Source of the DNA: Gamarada debralockiae
Taxonomy: Eukaryota > Ascomycota > Leotiomycetes > Helotiales > Hyphodiscaceae
Length of the DNA: 64,000 bases
Direction of reading: 5' to 3'
Assembly (NCBI GenBank): GCA_002803225.1
Contig: NXFV01001985.1
Location: 1 to 64,000 of the forward strand
The notes beneath the pieces are model-generated. The model saw only the letters and a program-made list of their open reading frames with translations. It searched no databases and was not told the origin of the DNA. Within the stretch, counting starts at the first letter, position 1. Each line of letters starts with the position of its first letter. Positions 43,901-54,370 of this stretch are shown piece by piece. The translations under genes and the position numbers were made by a program.

Positions 43901-44163
43901 TCCCGCGAACCAGAAATTCTGCACCTCCCTTTCTTGCGGTCAACGATCCAAACATTGCCCTGTCTATGTGTTGAGTCCAGCGAAACTTTTCCTACATTGT
44001 TTGTGGATCATTTCCCGCTGGTCTGCAATTTCCTCCGCCTGAGGATTTTCCGCGATACGTACCGATCGCCTGAGGGCCGCGAAATTGAATTTGGAGCTCC
44101 AAAATCGGTTTGATCATTCCAAGCAAACTCTGTTTGATAATTTTCTGACCTATTCCAGTAGCA
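40983..44163. other. Long gene-poor stretch
   Basis: 3.2 kb without a supported gene. At 41425-41690 (minus) a frame reads DDWTTAQFVLDHVEKKFASG and onward in a protein-like way, and at 41669-41854 (plus) another reads KYAFKKGIKRFIATGSQAVL. They are antisense neighbours, both short, and neither is recognised; one may be a gene fragment. From about 43300 to 44160 the sequence looks like a long leader/promoter of the C2H2 factor, with CT-rich tracts at 43660-43700. Confidence 0.4.
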
Positions 44164-47100
44164 ATGTCGAGCCAGTCGAGTTATGCTCGGAATGGGAGTC
44201 ATCCACGCAGTGTACGACGAACTTCCCAATGCCCTGTGTACCTGTACCGTACCGTACCGAAGTCCAAGTTCTGATAAACAAGTTTCACAGTTCTATCATT
44301 CTCAAGCTTCCATGAGCTCCCCAGATTCAGCACATTACTTAGGACCCACAAGGGAAATGGGCCCACCGTCCTCATTTCAATCAGATTTTCCAACGCCTCC
44401 ACAGCCCATTGAAATTGAAGTGAACAGCTCAAGGACATTGCCCAACCCTTCAATATCATCATCAACCCCTTGGGAAAACATTTCCACCCCTGGATTTGGG
44501 GGATTTTCTGAGTATGGTCCCGGCAGACCACTGCCGGTGGATAACCAAATTCGTGCCACAGCTCAAGATCCCTTGCAGCAATGGTATACTGGTAATGATG
44601 GGCCTTGGATCCCAAAAGGGATATCGGCTGTCCCTGAAGATAGATCACATTCAAGAGCACGAGCAGGTAATCGTATACCTATGCCATATGGGAATCACTA
44701 CGGACAGCCAAATCCTTCGGATGTAGGATCGTTCCGATATGGTGTTCCCCCTTCGGACTCTGGTTATGGGACCAGACACAGCGATGGAAATGCCTCCGTG
44801 TTCAGTGCTGATATTAATGATCGGGATCAAGACTGCCAGAGTCTTGTTGGCCATGTTGCGGATTACCAACCATTCCAGGGTCTTAACGAAGTGGTGTTAC
44901 AGCAGCGTGATACTCGTGCCCACGATTCTTGGCCTCCCGTACCAAGTTCTTCGCCATCAAATACACCCAACCTGGTCTGTCCGACCTGTAGGAAATCAGT
45001 CAAGACCCGATCTGAATTGAAGTAGGAACGTTGAAATACGTTGATTGACTCATGCTAAGCATTCATAGGAAGCATGACTTGCGACACACAAAGCCCTTTG
45101 TGTGCAAGTATCCTGGATGTACAAGGAACGATGGATTCAGTACCACAAATGACCTGGATAGGCATATCAAGAGCAAACATCCATTGGCTATGCCACAATC
45201 GGAACCCACAAAGAGATACCGTTGTCTCGTCCAAGGATGCAAATCCAAGGAGAAGTCATGGCCCCGTCTTGACAACTTTCGGAGTCATCTTAAGCGTGTC
45301 CATTCACAAGCTTTACAAACCGATGAGGAGTTTGAGGAAATGATACGGCGGTGAGTTGGGTTAATGCGTGATGCAAAAATGAGGAATGGAACTGATAGTG
45401 ACAGAGCGGAGTTTTTGGAACGAACAGGGCTTCCCACAGGTCAGGACGGCCTCTCTCCCCAGAGGCCATCTCTTCCTAATCCTTCTCGAGCACTTGGACC
45501 AGTTGCTCAGATGGTGCCACCCAAGGCTATGAATATGGAACCAAATTGGAAACCTATTTCCATCTATCCGGAGGTAATTGAACCAACCCATGAGTTGTTG
45601 GCCGCCAAAGAACCCATGTTGGAGGGACACAGCAGCGAGGCTTCCACCCCGGATTCCAACGCTCCTGCATCGACGGTACAACCTCAAGAGACTGTACAAC
45701 CCCAGGATGTTTTTCGGCCCTTTGTTGAGATTCGCAATAATCCGTCATCCTTGGGTAGTATTCTTTTGGCCCCAGTGGGTGTCTCTGAGTCAGAAATTAA
45801 AACTGCTGACCGGGCAACTCCTCAACCTGCAGCACACCCCTCCAAAGCCAGCGCCCCAGGTAAAGCAGCAAGGCTGAAGGATGAATCAGCCTCTGAAGCC
45901 ACCATCACGGAAGCCATCGTCACCGCATTGGCTGGAGCCGAAATTCCAGAAAACAGGAAAGATTGCAGCCTGCATCAGGATTTGGAACAGGGCAATCCCG
46001 CTAATAGGCATTCCTCCACCGGAGGCTCATGGTTGGCTGGTCCAAATTCAGCAATATCTTCTACTGGGAACCCAAACGACCATATTAATCATACAAGCAA
46101 CCCAGTCGTACAGGAGGATTCTAAATCCTTGCAGCAAAAGAAGGCCAGAGAAGTTCTCAGAACCCTTCATGAGTTGGGTTATATTGTCCAAAAGGATCCC
46201 AGCCATTCTCCAAAGACTCAAAATCCAGGATCGGCGGCAAGCAACAAGAGCGATAATCTAGTCACCTGCCCAACTTGCAAGAGATTTACGGGTCGTCCTT
46301 GCGAATTGAAGTATGTAATCCCATACTTCTTCGTACAATTTCTAACGCGGTTTAGAAAACACATGAAGCGTCACTCGCGGCCTTATGGCTGCACATTCTT
46401 GACTTGCAGCAAAACTTTCGGCAGCAAGAATGACTGGAAACGACATGAAAACTCTCAGCATTTCCATCTCGAGACTTGGCGCTGCGACGCAGAGAAGGTT
46501 GAAGGCGGTGCCTGTGCCAAGGTGTGTTACCGCCGACAGAGCTTTCAAGAGCATTTGAAGAAAGATCATGACATTTCTGATCCCGAGGCCTTGAAGACCA
46601 AGGTCGATGCCTGTCGCATTGGTCGCAATTGTCAAGCCCGGTTCTGGTGTGGGTTCTGCACCAAGCTCATTGATCTCACGAAGAAGGGCGTGGAAGCCTG
46701 GACTGAACGCTTCGACCATATTGATGACCACTTCATGGGTCGTCGTGGCTTGACGAAGCAAGGCATCCAGGATTGGATTCCAGTGGACAGTGATAAACCC
46801 AAAGGAGATGTGGAATCCCCGTTGGACCTGTCTCCTGGAAAAGACAGCCAAGATAGTCCTTCGGACCGGTCTTCGTCCGGATCTCCAAATGGACACTCGC
46901 CCGAAGCCTCGGGGGCCACAGGAGGATCTCCAGCCTGTGCCATCAGCGTGGATGAAACCCATGAGGATGGTCGCAAGAGAAGTCGATCTAGCAGTGATGA
47001 TAGTAGCAGACACGCCAAACGTCCTAGGACAGTTGGACGGAAGGATACCACTGTTTATTGTGTAAGTTACAATCTCAACCTTTCCCTCCTTTTTGACTAA

Positions 47101-47243
47101 TATTGTAACAGTGCCAGTGCCGGTCTCCTCATAACCTCACACTCAATCAACGCTGTCTGTGCTGCGAGAATTCCCACGAATTCTGCGATAACTGTGAGTA
47201 CGAGTCGAGACCTGACGGCCAGGATAAATCACTAGAATCGTGA
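44164..47243 (+). CDS. C2H2 zinc-finger transcription factor (5' frame uncertain)
   Basis: Five exons; the secure part is 44312-45021, 45069-45350, 45405-46310, 46356-47061 and 47112-47243, giving 911 residues from MSSPDSAHYLGPTREMG. Upstream coding-like sequence exists in two frames: from the ATG at 44164 (MSSQSSYARNGSHPRSVRRT) and, shifted by one, in VPYRSPSSDKQVSQFYHSQA leading into MSSPDS. They meet at a GTACC repeat (44238-44258). Zinc-finger blocks are CPTCRKSVKTRSELKKH with CKYPGC and DRHIKSKH, CLVQGCKSKEKSWPRLDNF, then CPTCKRFTGRPCELKKHMKR with C-x4-C fingers SKNDWKRHENSQH and SFQEHLKKDH. A Ser/Asp-rich stretch and RKRSRSSSDDSSRHAKRPR form a likely nuclear signal. The last exon adds a compact Cys motif (CQCRSPHNLTLNQRCLCC). 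DNA targets are unknown. Confidence 0.85.
44238..44258 (+). repeat. GTACC pentanucleotide tract
   Basis: One GTACC, a T, then three direct GTACC units inside the first exon of the C2H2 gene. The upstream frame from the ATG at 44164 and the downstream frame of the zinc-finger protein differ by exactly the shift that one more 5-nt unit would cancel. Confidence 0.8.
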
Positions 47244-49166
47244 TCCTATATGTTTTCAATACTGTAATTTTTCCGGTTGAAAAGTTTAATCTGAATTTTT
47301 TATATTTCCTAAATTTACGACTATCTGATGAGGAATGATCATGTAACAAAATGGAGATGAGATAAAGGTGCTTCGGCTGAACTTAATGGAGTAGGAGGCA
47401 GATGTCCTGGGAATTTCGTTCTTCTTGGCGCACATTTTACAGGCTCAAACTTTAATCCATGTACTCGTAGGAAGGAATATTGAACTTCTGATTTTGCAAT
47501 CCTTCACCACGATGTCGCTTGTATCACTGACTCGTCATAACACCCCAACTTCCTAAAACTTCCTCACTAAATCCGCTCCAATTAATGCGGCTAATAACCT
47601 TCAGGTCAGCCGCAGCTGATGTCTAAAATTGATTCCTTATTGATCCTGGAAATGCCCAAAAGAGAGCCTACTCGCTTCCCGTCACCGAATAGGGTTGTCT
47701 CAATGACTGAAGGTGTGGGGGAATTGATTTTCATTGGGCACGAGCCAGCCCAAGCCACTGAAGCTTCCACTAGGCGCACAGTTTGCACACCACATTGCGA
47801 ACAGGAGGAGACTCGGTGTCCATGAACGATTAGTACCACCACGGCAGGGCGAGGACGGAGAGTGAGGCTGCATCGAGGGCATTTTCAGAGACAAGCACGC
47901 CCGTCACTCGTCACTCGACTAATCGACTCATACCCCAGGGAACAAATGCGGGATGCGATGCGACTCGAATGATCGGACAACTCGGAAAGCTCATGGGAGC
48001 TGCCGTCAGGCTCCAACCCATCCCTCGCACAACACAGGGGATGACATAGGCGCTGGATTCTGAACAAAACTCCGTCGATAAGGCCAATCACTTGGAAGTT
48101 CCCCAGCGATCCAGCCGCCATGGGGGCTCCCACCTGCCCGGAAGTGGAGGAGACTGCATATTGGGGGCTGAAAGCAGTTTCATTTCGAAGGTTCCAGGAG
48201 AGTTGTTTTTGCAAGCATACGACTCCTGAAATTGCGATTGAGAGGGAATTTGAATGACAACTTCATATTACAGGACGATGATCTCCTTCACCGGGCGGTG
48301 TGGGTTGAGACTCGACAGTAGTGGTTGTCCTTCATATTACTGAAGTCTGCCTGCGGTTTGCCTTGTCCGCCTCGTTGGTGGTAACGCAGCTTGCGCCCTT
48401 CATTGGCTGAACCCCAATGCAGTTTGGAAAAAAAAGAAAAAAACTTGACTTGCCCCAATTGGACAGCCGGTGACGACAGCCACTGAGGGAGCGGGAGAAG
48501 AAGAGGTTCTCGAGTCCCAGGTGCCTGCAGCATCCTGGCTGACCGCCCACGACACGAGGCGCAGACACGCATTTTCCCAAATCCGCTACCAAATGGACCA
48601 ACCGGCTCAGGGGTATGCATATGCATTCCTGGTGAGTTGTTTAGGATGCTGCAGACCTTCTTCAACGAGTGCGGCTCTGTTGCGGCCACCGGGAGCGACG
48701 CCATCGTTGGTAGTCAGATGGCATTTTTTATGTGGAGGATTGTGGAGGGGCTTGGGCATTATATGTCGACAACTCTCCTCGACGGTTTTCTTCCCCTACT
48801 GCGCCATTTTCGATACTTTACTTCGCCTCGATATTCCTCTCACCTGATTCAGCTTCCAGCAACCTCATATTTGATATATGGTCGGTGGCTGAATTGATTT
48901 GTGCATAAGTATATTCAATTGTGTACAAATCGACTATTTGTTTGTTTCGTTATTGTACATTTTGGGTTCGTCAATATTCCGGCATTGAATTGACTGAGAA
49001 TGAACACAGCGCTAACAAAAGCCAGAAATTCACTTGACGCGAATTTCGAAGAAACATATTCACTTTACAAAACAGCAATTGGTCGTGTACTCGGTCACGT
49101 CACATTCACAAGAAACCTGCAACGACCTTTGTAAGGGCTGTTGGTGACCGCTTTTCGACCCCAAAG
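47244..49166. other. Upstream region of second C2H2 gene
   Basis: 1.9 kb between two genes on the same strand. It contains an A-rich tract (about 48428-48445) and scattered palindromes; open frames are mutually antisense and unrecognised. The size fits the long regulatory regions common ahead of fungal transcription-factor genes. Confidence 0.45.
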
Positions 49167-50843
49167 ATGGCGTACAACATGCCTTTCGCCCAGGCAATGC
49201 ACAGCCAGCAACAACCTTTCTTTGGTGACAACTTGTCAAATCAACCGGTTTTCCGTCAGGAGAGTCTGATGGACATCGATAACTCGTGGATGGAGAACAT
49301 CGACCCTTTGCTACGTCAAACACAAATTCCGGAGACCAACTTGTCATGGCAACAACAACCTCTTCACCGATTTATGACCGAGCCAGAGAGAGCTTTCTTC
49401 ACCGCAGGACCACTTCCAACCCCAGCCAGACCCCAAGGATTCCCGAGACTGAACAGACCTTCTGAGGCGATTCCTTCCTTACCGCAGGCAACCCAAGTTC
49501 GAATGGTCTCGCCGTCACCTTCTGGTGCTTCTCAAGAGCCCTCGCAATGCAGCAGTGCAAGAAGCCCAGCAGCAGAAGCTGACTGGTTTCACGACAATTA
49601 CTACTCCCAACAACAAGATGACTACTCCCTCGCAAAAGCCAATTCTTACCTTACCCAAGGACTCCCAGAGCTCTGGAATGATCGACAGCAAGGCAGTGCC
49701 ATCCCTCAACTTCCAGGCAACTCATATGTCAACCTCAACCAAGTTCAAGGAATTCCGGATCCTCAAGAAGTTGCTTTTGAGGCTGATGAAGGATATATGG
49801 ACATGGACATGAAGAACGAGTACGTGATCGAGGTTGATCACGGAGCCATGAAGACTCAAGGAACTCACCATCACATATCATATCGCCATTCCAGCGACGA
49901 AGGACTCGGAGCATCCATCAAAGACGGAAGTTCTCCTCAAGAGAGCGGGACTATTCATGTTGACATCGACGCCACAACCGATCCCGATGCAGACGCCGAA
50001 GCAGAAGACGACATCATCATTGCCGAACCAGTCTCAGATACCGAGTACTCTCCCAAATCCACACGAACCCGCAAACGTCGAGCCTCCAAACCCTCAGCTC
50101 CACTAGGCGTCAAAAGCGGTCGTGTGACCAAGTCAGCCCCAAAGTCCAAGAACTCCCTATCCTGCAAGCAATGCAATCACGCCCCTTTCAAAGACGTCGC
50201 TGCTCTACAACGCCACATCAACAACACTCATACCCGCGCCTTCATCTGCGTCTTCGGCTTCGCAAGCTGCAACAGCACTTTTGCCAGCAAGAACGAGTGG
50301 AAGCGCCACGTCTCATCACAACACTTGAATCTCAACTCCTGGGTCTGCGAACTTGGTGCTTGCGGCAAGGTTCAGAGCCAATCGAAGAAGGATGGTGGTG
50401 GTTTGGTCAAGGGTAGCGAGTTCAACCGAAAGGATCTCTTCACGCAGCATCTACGACGCATGCATGCACCATTCGCCGTCAAGCGCATGAACAAGAAGAA
50501 TCCGGAGTGGGAGGATCGGCTGAAGGAGTTGCAGGTCAGTTGCTTGAGAGTTAAGAGGCAGCCTCCTACGCGATTGGGATGCCCGCTTAACGACTGTGAT
50601 GGTTCCTTTGAGGGTGTTACATGCTGGGATGATAGGATGGAACATGTTGGCAAGCATCTCGAGAGGGCCGCTGTCAGCACTGGAATGAACAAGTTCTCAG
50701 TCGAGCAGGAAGATGACGATTTGTTGGTCAACTGGGCTTTGAGAGAGCGGATTATTGAGCGCAAGGCAAGTGGTGGATACAAACTCTGCGGCGCATGGTT
50801 TGAGAAGGTTGAGGACGAGGATGCTGACTGCGAGTATGAATGA
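49167..50843 (+). CDS. C2H2 zinc-finger transcription factor, paralogue-like neighbour
   Basis: An intact single exon of 558 residues. The N-terminal 290 residues are Gln/Pro/Ser-rich (MAYNMPFAQAMHSQQQPFFG), typical of an activation region, followed by an acidic patch (DPDADAEAEDDIIIAEP) and a basic segment TRTRKRRASKPS that may be a nuclear signal. Zinc-finger-like blocks are CKQCNHAPFKDVAALQRHIN, CVFGFASCNSTFASKNEWKR with HVSSQH, WVCELGACGKV with FTQHLRRMH, and CPLNDCDGSFEGVTCWDDRM with EHVGKH. The central blocks align with those of the upstream C2H2 gene (SKNDWKRHENSQH there, SKNEWKRHVSSQH here, each followed by a W-x-C-x(n)-C module). There are no introns, against four in the neighbour. 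No regulatory target is known. Confidence 0.88.
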   Translation: MAYNMPFAQAMHSQQQPFFGDNLSNQPVFRQESLMDIDNSWMENIDPLLRQTQIPETNLSWQQQPLHRFMTEPERAFFTAGPLPTPARPQGFPRLNRPSEAIPSLPQATQVRMVSPSPSGASQEPSQCSSARSPAAEADWFHDNYYSQQQDDYSLAKANSYLTQGLPELWNDRQQGSAIPQLPGNSYVNLNQVQGIPDPQEVAFEADEGYMDMDMKNEYVIEVDHGAMKTQGTHHHISYRHSSDEGLGASIKDGSSPQESGTIHVDIDATTDPDADAEAEDDIIIAEPVSDTEYSPKSTRTRKRRASKPSAPLGVKSGRVTKSAPKSKNSLSCKQCNHAPFKDVAALQRHINNTHTRAFICVFGFASCNSTFASKNEWKRHVSSQHLNLNSWVCELGACGKVQSQSKKDGGGLVKGSEFNRKDLFTQHLRRMHAPFAVKRMNKKNPEWEDRLKELQVSCLRVKRQPPTRLGCPLNDCDGSFEGVTCWDDRMEHVGKHLERAAVSTGMNKFSVEQEDDDLLVNWALRERIIERKASGGYKLCGAWFEKVEDEDADCEYE

Positions 50844-52735
50844 GTTCTGATACTGAATATGGATGGGTGTTGATTTGGGATTGCGATGATACCTTGGTGC
50901 GTTACGGATACATATGGGCGATGACTTCTCATGAGATTTTCACGATATCACGATTCATGCTCTGGGCAGGTTGCTACGAACGATAGATTCCTTCTTTCAT
51001 TGTAATTTGAGCAACGGCAGAATCAAAACGACTTGTAACATACTCTCCTTCTCAATCATAATGATCTAAACTTTCCCATTGGGCTCAACCCTCAACACTT
51101 GATTCGTGATGACTCGCGGTGGAAAACGAAACCGTGGCGTTGAAGTCATTGGTTGATCAAAGCCATAGAGGGGGCGGGCGAGAGCGGCGCTTCTATGCAC
51201 AGCCATGGCGCAGCCTGAAGCAATCCTGAAACTGACAAACGCGTACAGGCTGCAGCAAGCTGAATAACTCAATAATGTTCTGAGAAGCCTTGAATATGTT
51301 TCAGCGTCTGTCGATCGTTCCTTGCGATCCTGAAAGCAGCGAGAAAACAAAACCACGTGACTGAGAGTGGATTCTAAAGGGGGTTTCTGTCTCCAGGTTT
51401 TGCGTTCAACACGTTTGCACCTTTGATAGAGTTTAAAGATTATCTTGAGAGTCAATAGGCCCTTTACTTGAAGCTATTCCTGGAATTATTGAGGAACGTG
51501 GTGAAAGGGTCTCATTAGATCACGCTCCATGAGAGGCGGTGAAAATAGGCAGAAAGGACAAAATCCTCCCAGCCTTCTTTCATTCCATCTCGTCAGTCTG
51601 TTTGGGAAGCTGCTCAACACCACTTCACAATCGCCAAAGAAAATAACCCCCCGTGGAAATATTCCTCTGAAATCAAGCAATTTCTTTGGCAGTCTTACAG
51701 CTGGAACACTCGCGATGAAATCCAAATATCGACGATGACTTGCTGCATGGTTTGACACGAAAAAAACGAAGAGACACAACAGAAAATTTTGAACCAAATG
51801 ATTTCATCCTTCTTTCAATCGAAATTCAATCAAAGCTTGCTAATATTGCTTTACTTGCACTTTCTTTTATCTCTACGCTCTTGTTCTCCGAAAATCCAGC
51901 ACAAGGACATTCCTACCGCCTAGATGGGCGACAATCACGGTCACATGGCTGTTGACACTCTGCAAAGGCTGTCGTTTTGTGAGAAACGGGTTCTTGGCAA
52001 AAGCTTTGCATGCGGGAGGCGCGGAGGGAAGTCTGATCTTTGCTGCCACAGCTGAGAGAATACTGTTGGGCCTGAGTTGCGGAGTGGGGTGCTGGCGCAA
52101 GTTGCAGGGTGAGAAGGGGAGGGCGAGAGCGAGATCTAGATTCCATGTTTGCCCCAAGCTGAGCTGATGGGATGGTCGTGTGATGCAGGGACTGATTTGG
52201 AGAAGCCCTTTGTCTAAGGCAAGTCGGTTTGGTCCATTGCTGAAGCAGAGTTGCTCATTATCGCGTGGAGTGGGTGTCCTCCAATTGGTTTGCATGCCGC
52301 AAACGCTCTTGTTTCGGCCTATTTATATACGCTGTTATCATCTCTCTCATCCCTCTGTGGGAATGCTTCGACATTAATTCCGGCTATATTTCCCTGAAAG
52401 AAATGAGGTATTGGAATTCAAGCTAATGGCTGAAGCAGATCCAAGGCAACATAGTTTGCATGGAGCAGAGAAATGACGTTGCGGATAATGAAGAAGCGAG
52501 GTCGAAGTTGAAGCAAAGATTCACTTGAAAGTTTGGCTGTTGTGCGAAAGTGAAGAGAATCGTAAAAGGTGGCCCTGCATATGGAGGAACATAACCGATT
52601 CAATTCGACAAAGCGAGGGTCGCGAAGTATGCGAAATATAAATGGCCCGCAACTCTCCTCTCCATCTTCCAAAACAACAACAACAACCTTCAGCTCGAAT
52701 ACGGACACCAGAGAACAACACCTCCCACCTCAAAA
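50844..52735. other. Intergenic, no gene seen
   Basis: 1.9 kb with no supported gene. Open frames such as 51873-52295 (minus) overlap antisense frames and have no family resemblance. CAACAACAACAACCTTCAG-like leader sequence just before 52735 suggests a promoter/5' UTR for the next gene. Confidence 0.45.
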
Positions 52736-53206
52736 ATGAATCACCCAATGATACCAACTCTCGCGCCAATTCTCGAGTCCCTCCGCTCGCCTCGCGTTGA
52801 TTACGAACGTCAGGAGCGCTATGTCTCAGTTAAGGACCAAATCATACACAACGCTACAGCCCCTCCACACGACACCACCGTCATCGACGTATAAGACTTC
52901 CTTACTCAGATCTCGCACAAAATTCACAACCACTACAACCCGGAGGTCCAATCCTTCACAGAAGGTGAAAAGCAGTGGCTGGCTGAGCAACTTTGCTGGG
53001 ATCATTTCTATATGTCACTTCTCGACCCCACTGTGACTCATCTAACTTACAATTCCCAGTTCCCCATATTGCATCAACCTATTACTTCCCTGGCTGCCGC
53101 CCACATAGTCCCCAAGGCCGCCGATACCTTGTGGAATCTGGCGTCTTTCCTCCTTGCGTTACTTGTGTTTAGCTTCGAGTTAAGGATAAGGACTGCTCTT
53201 TGGTGA
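52736..53206 (+). CDS. Small protein with an in-frame TAA or an intron
   Basis: From the ATG at 52736 one frame reads MNHPMIPTLAPILESLRSPR, VDYERQERYVSVKDQI, to TVIDV, meets TAA, then continues in the same frame with FLTQISHKIHNHYNPEVQSF, EGEKQWLAEQLCWDHFYMSL and a hydrophobic end (LASFLLALLVFSFELRIRTAL) to a stop at 53206. Two in-phase intron models remove the TAA: GTTAAG at 52829 to CTCAG at 52909 (81 nt, realistic size) or GTATAA to the same acceptor (21 nt, shorter than any established fungal intron). A further intron ending at the TTCCCAG near 53061, with a CTAAC branch-like site, is also possible. Family unknown; the hydrophobic C-terminus could be a tail anchor. Confidence 0.45.
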
Positions 53207-53966
53207 AGGCCTATCAGTGCAGATATAACTTGCCAGGATATAAAGATTACAAGGTCAGACTTGTGCAGAATTTCGAATTGATGGACGCCCTGTTTGTGCG
53301 AAGGAGAAACTGAATGGAACGGGTGCTACGGGTTTGGATGCAGGAGCCTTCTCTACGGCTTTCTTTTCAGCGTTCAATACGTAGAATCAGCCTACTGATT
53401 GGGTTGGATTGGGTGAAAACAGATTTGGATGCAAATTGGTGAAGAATAGGTAAGGAAATCATGGCGATTCTTTAAAATCATCCTCTTCTGCTGCAATTTT
53501 GATTTTTGTTGATTGCTGTATTTTGTATCCCTATCTTGGAGGCCTCAAGATGTTAAACACTATGCAGATCTCAGGTCAGAAAACCCTTTGAAGTTCCAAA
53601 TAGTAAAAGAGGGACCTTCTTACTGACCGATTTGGAAAAGTTTCCTCTGTCACCCAGTGGTCTGCTGTCGGGCTACAAAGGATAATCTGTGATTATCAAC
53701 ATCCGCTTGACAATCCAACAGGCCAAAGACGAAGTAATGGTTTGTAGATAGTAGTGAATAGGAAACAATTGGAGCATAGCTTCACTTGGAAAGAATTGCT
53801 CGACTGTGAATATATATTGAACTTATCTTCTCTCCCCGATCAAGACTCCTCATCAGCATCTTCTTTTGACCAAGATAGTTCCACTTGCAACATCTTCCTC
53901 TTCAACACCCTCTTCCAGCAAAACCTACAGATCGATTTACCAAAGCAACCACCCAAAAACAGCAAC
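53207..53966. other. Intergenic, probable promoter/5' UTR
   Basis: No gene recognised. The last 60 bases are an A/C-rich leader (ACCACCCAAAAACAGCAACA) as found ahead of well-expressed fungal genes. Confidence 0.45.
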
Positions 53967-54080
53967 ATGTCTGACGTCCGCAACGATCCAGAAGGCTACG
54001 TTTCCGTCAAGGGTTACCTTCTCTCCAAGGCTCTCGCATACGGCTACTCCCCACAAGAGGTAGAGTTACAAGCTCGCTGA
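53967..54080 (+). CDS. Short ORF of 37 codons, possibly longer after splicing
   Basis: MSDVRNDPEGYVSVKGYLLS and KALAYGYSPQEVELQAR, starting at an ATG in excellent context (CAACATGTCTGAC). The frame closes at 54080, but protein-like sequence continues in another frame immediately after: TCRKVDLYHNQQCWKKPIAQ up to a TAA at about 54150. Removing GTAGAG...GAG (22 nt) would join them, but that is too short for a normal intron. It may be a truncated gene, or the chosen end may be wrong. No family is recognised. Confidence 0.35.
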   Translation: MSDVRNDPEGYVSVKGYLLSKALAYGYSPQEVELQAR

Positions 54081-54370
54081 GACTTGTCGCAAGGTCGACC
54101 TCTATCATAACCAGCAGTGCTGGAAGAAGCCTATAGCCCAAGCCAAATAACATATGGTAATCCCAATGGCTACCTAACGCCATACTGCTGTAGTTAACCA
54201 CATCCCCAAATCCCTGGTTGTAATAAAACCTAACACCTACCTTAACTCTACACTAGCCCATAGGTCCTTCAAATCATTAAGACATACTCCAACGCTCGCT
54301 AGTCTAATGCTCAGGCAAATAGCCATACATATACCAAATACTGTACTATGATATGAAAGATCTCATTACT

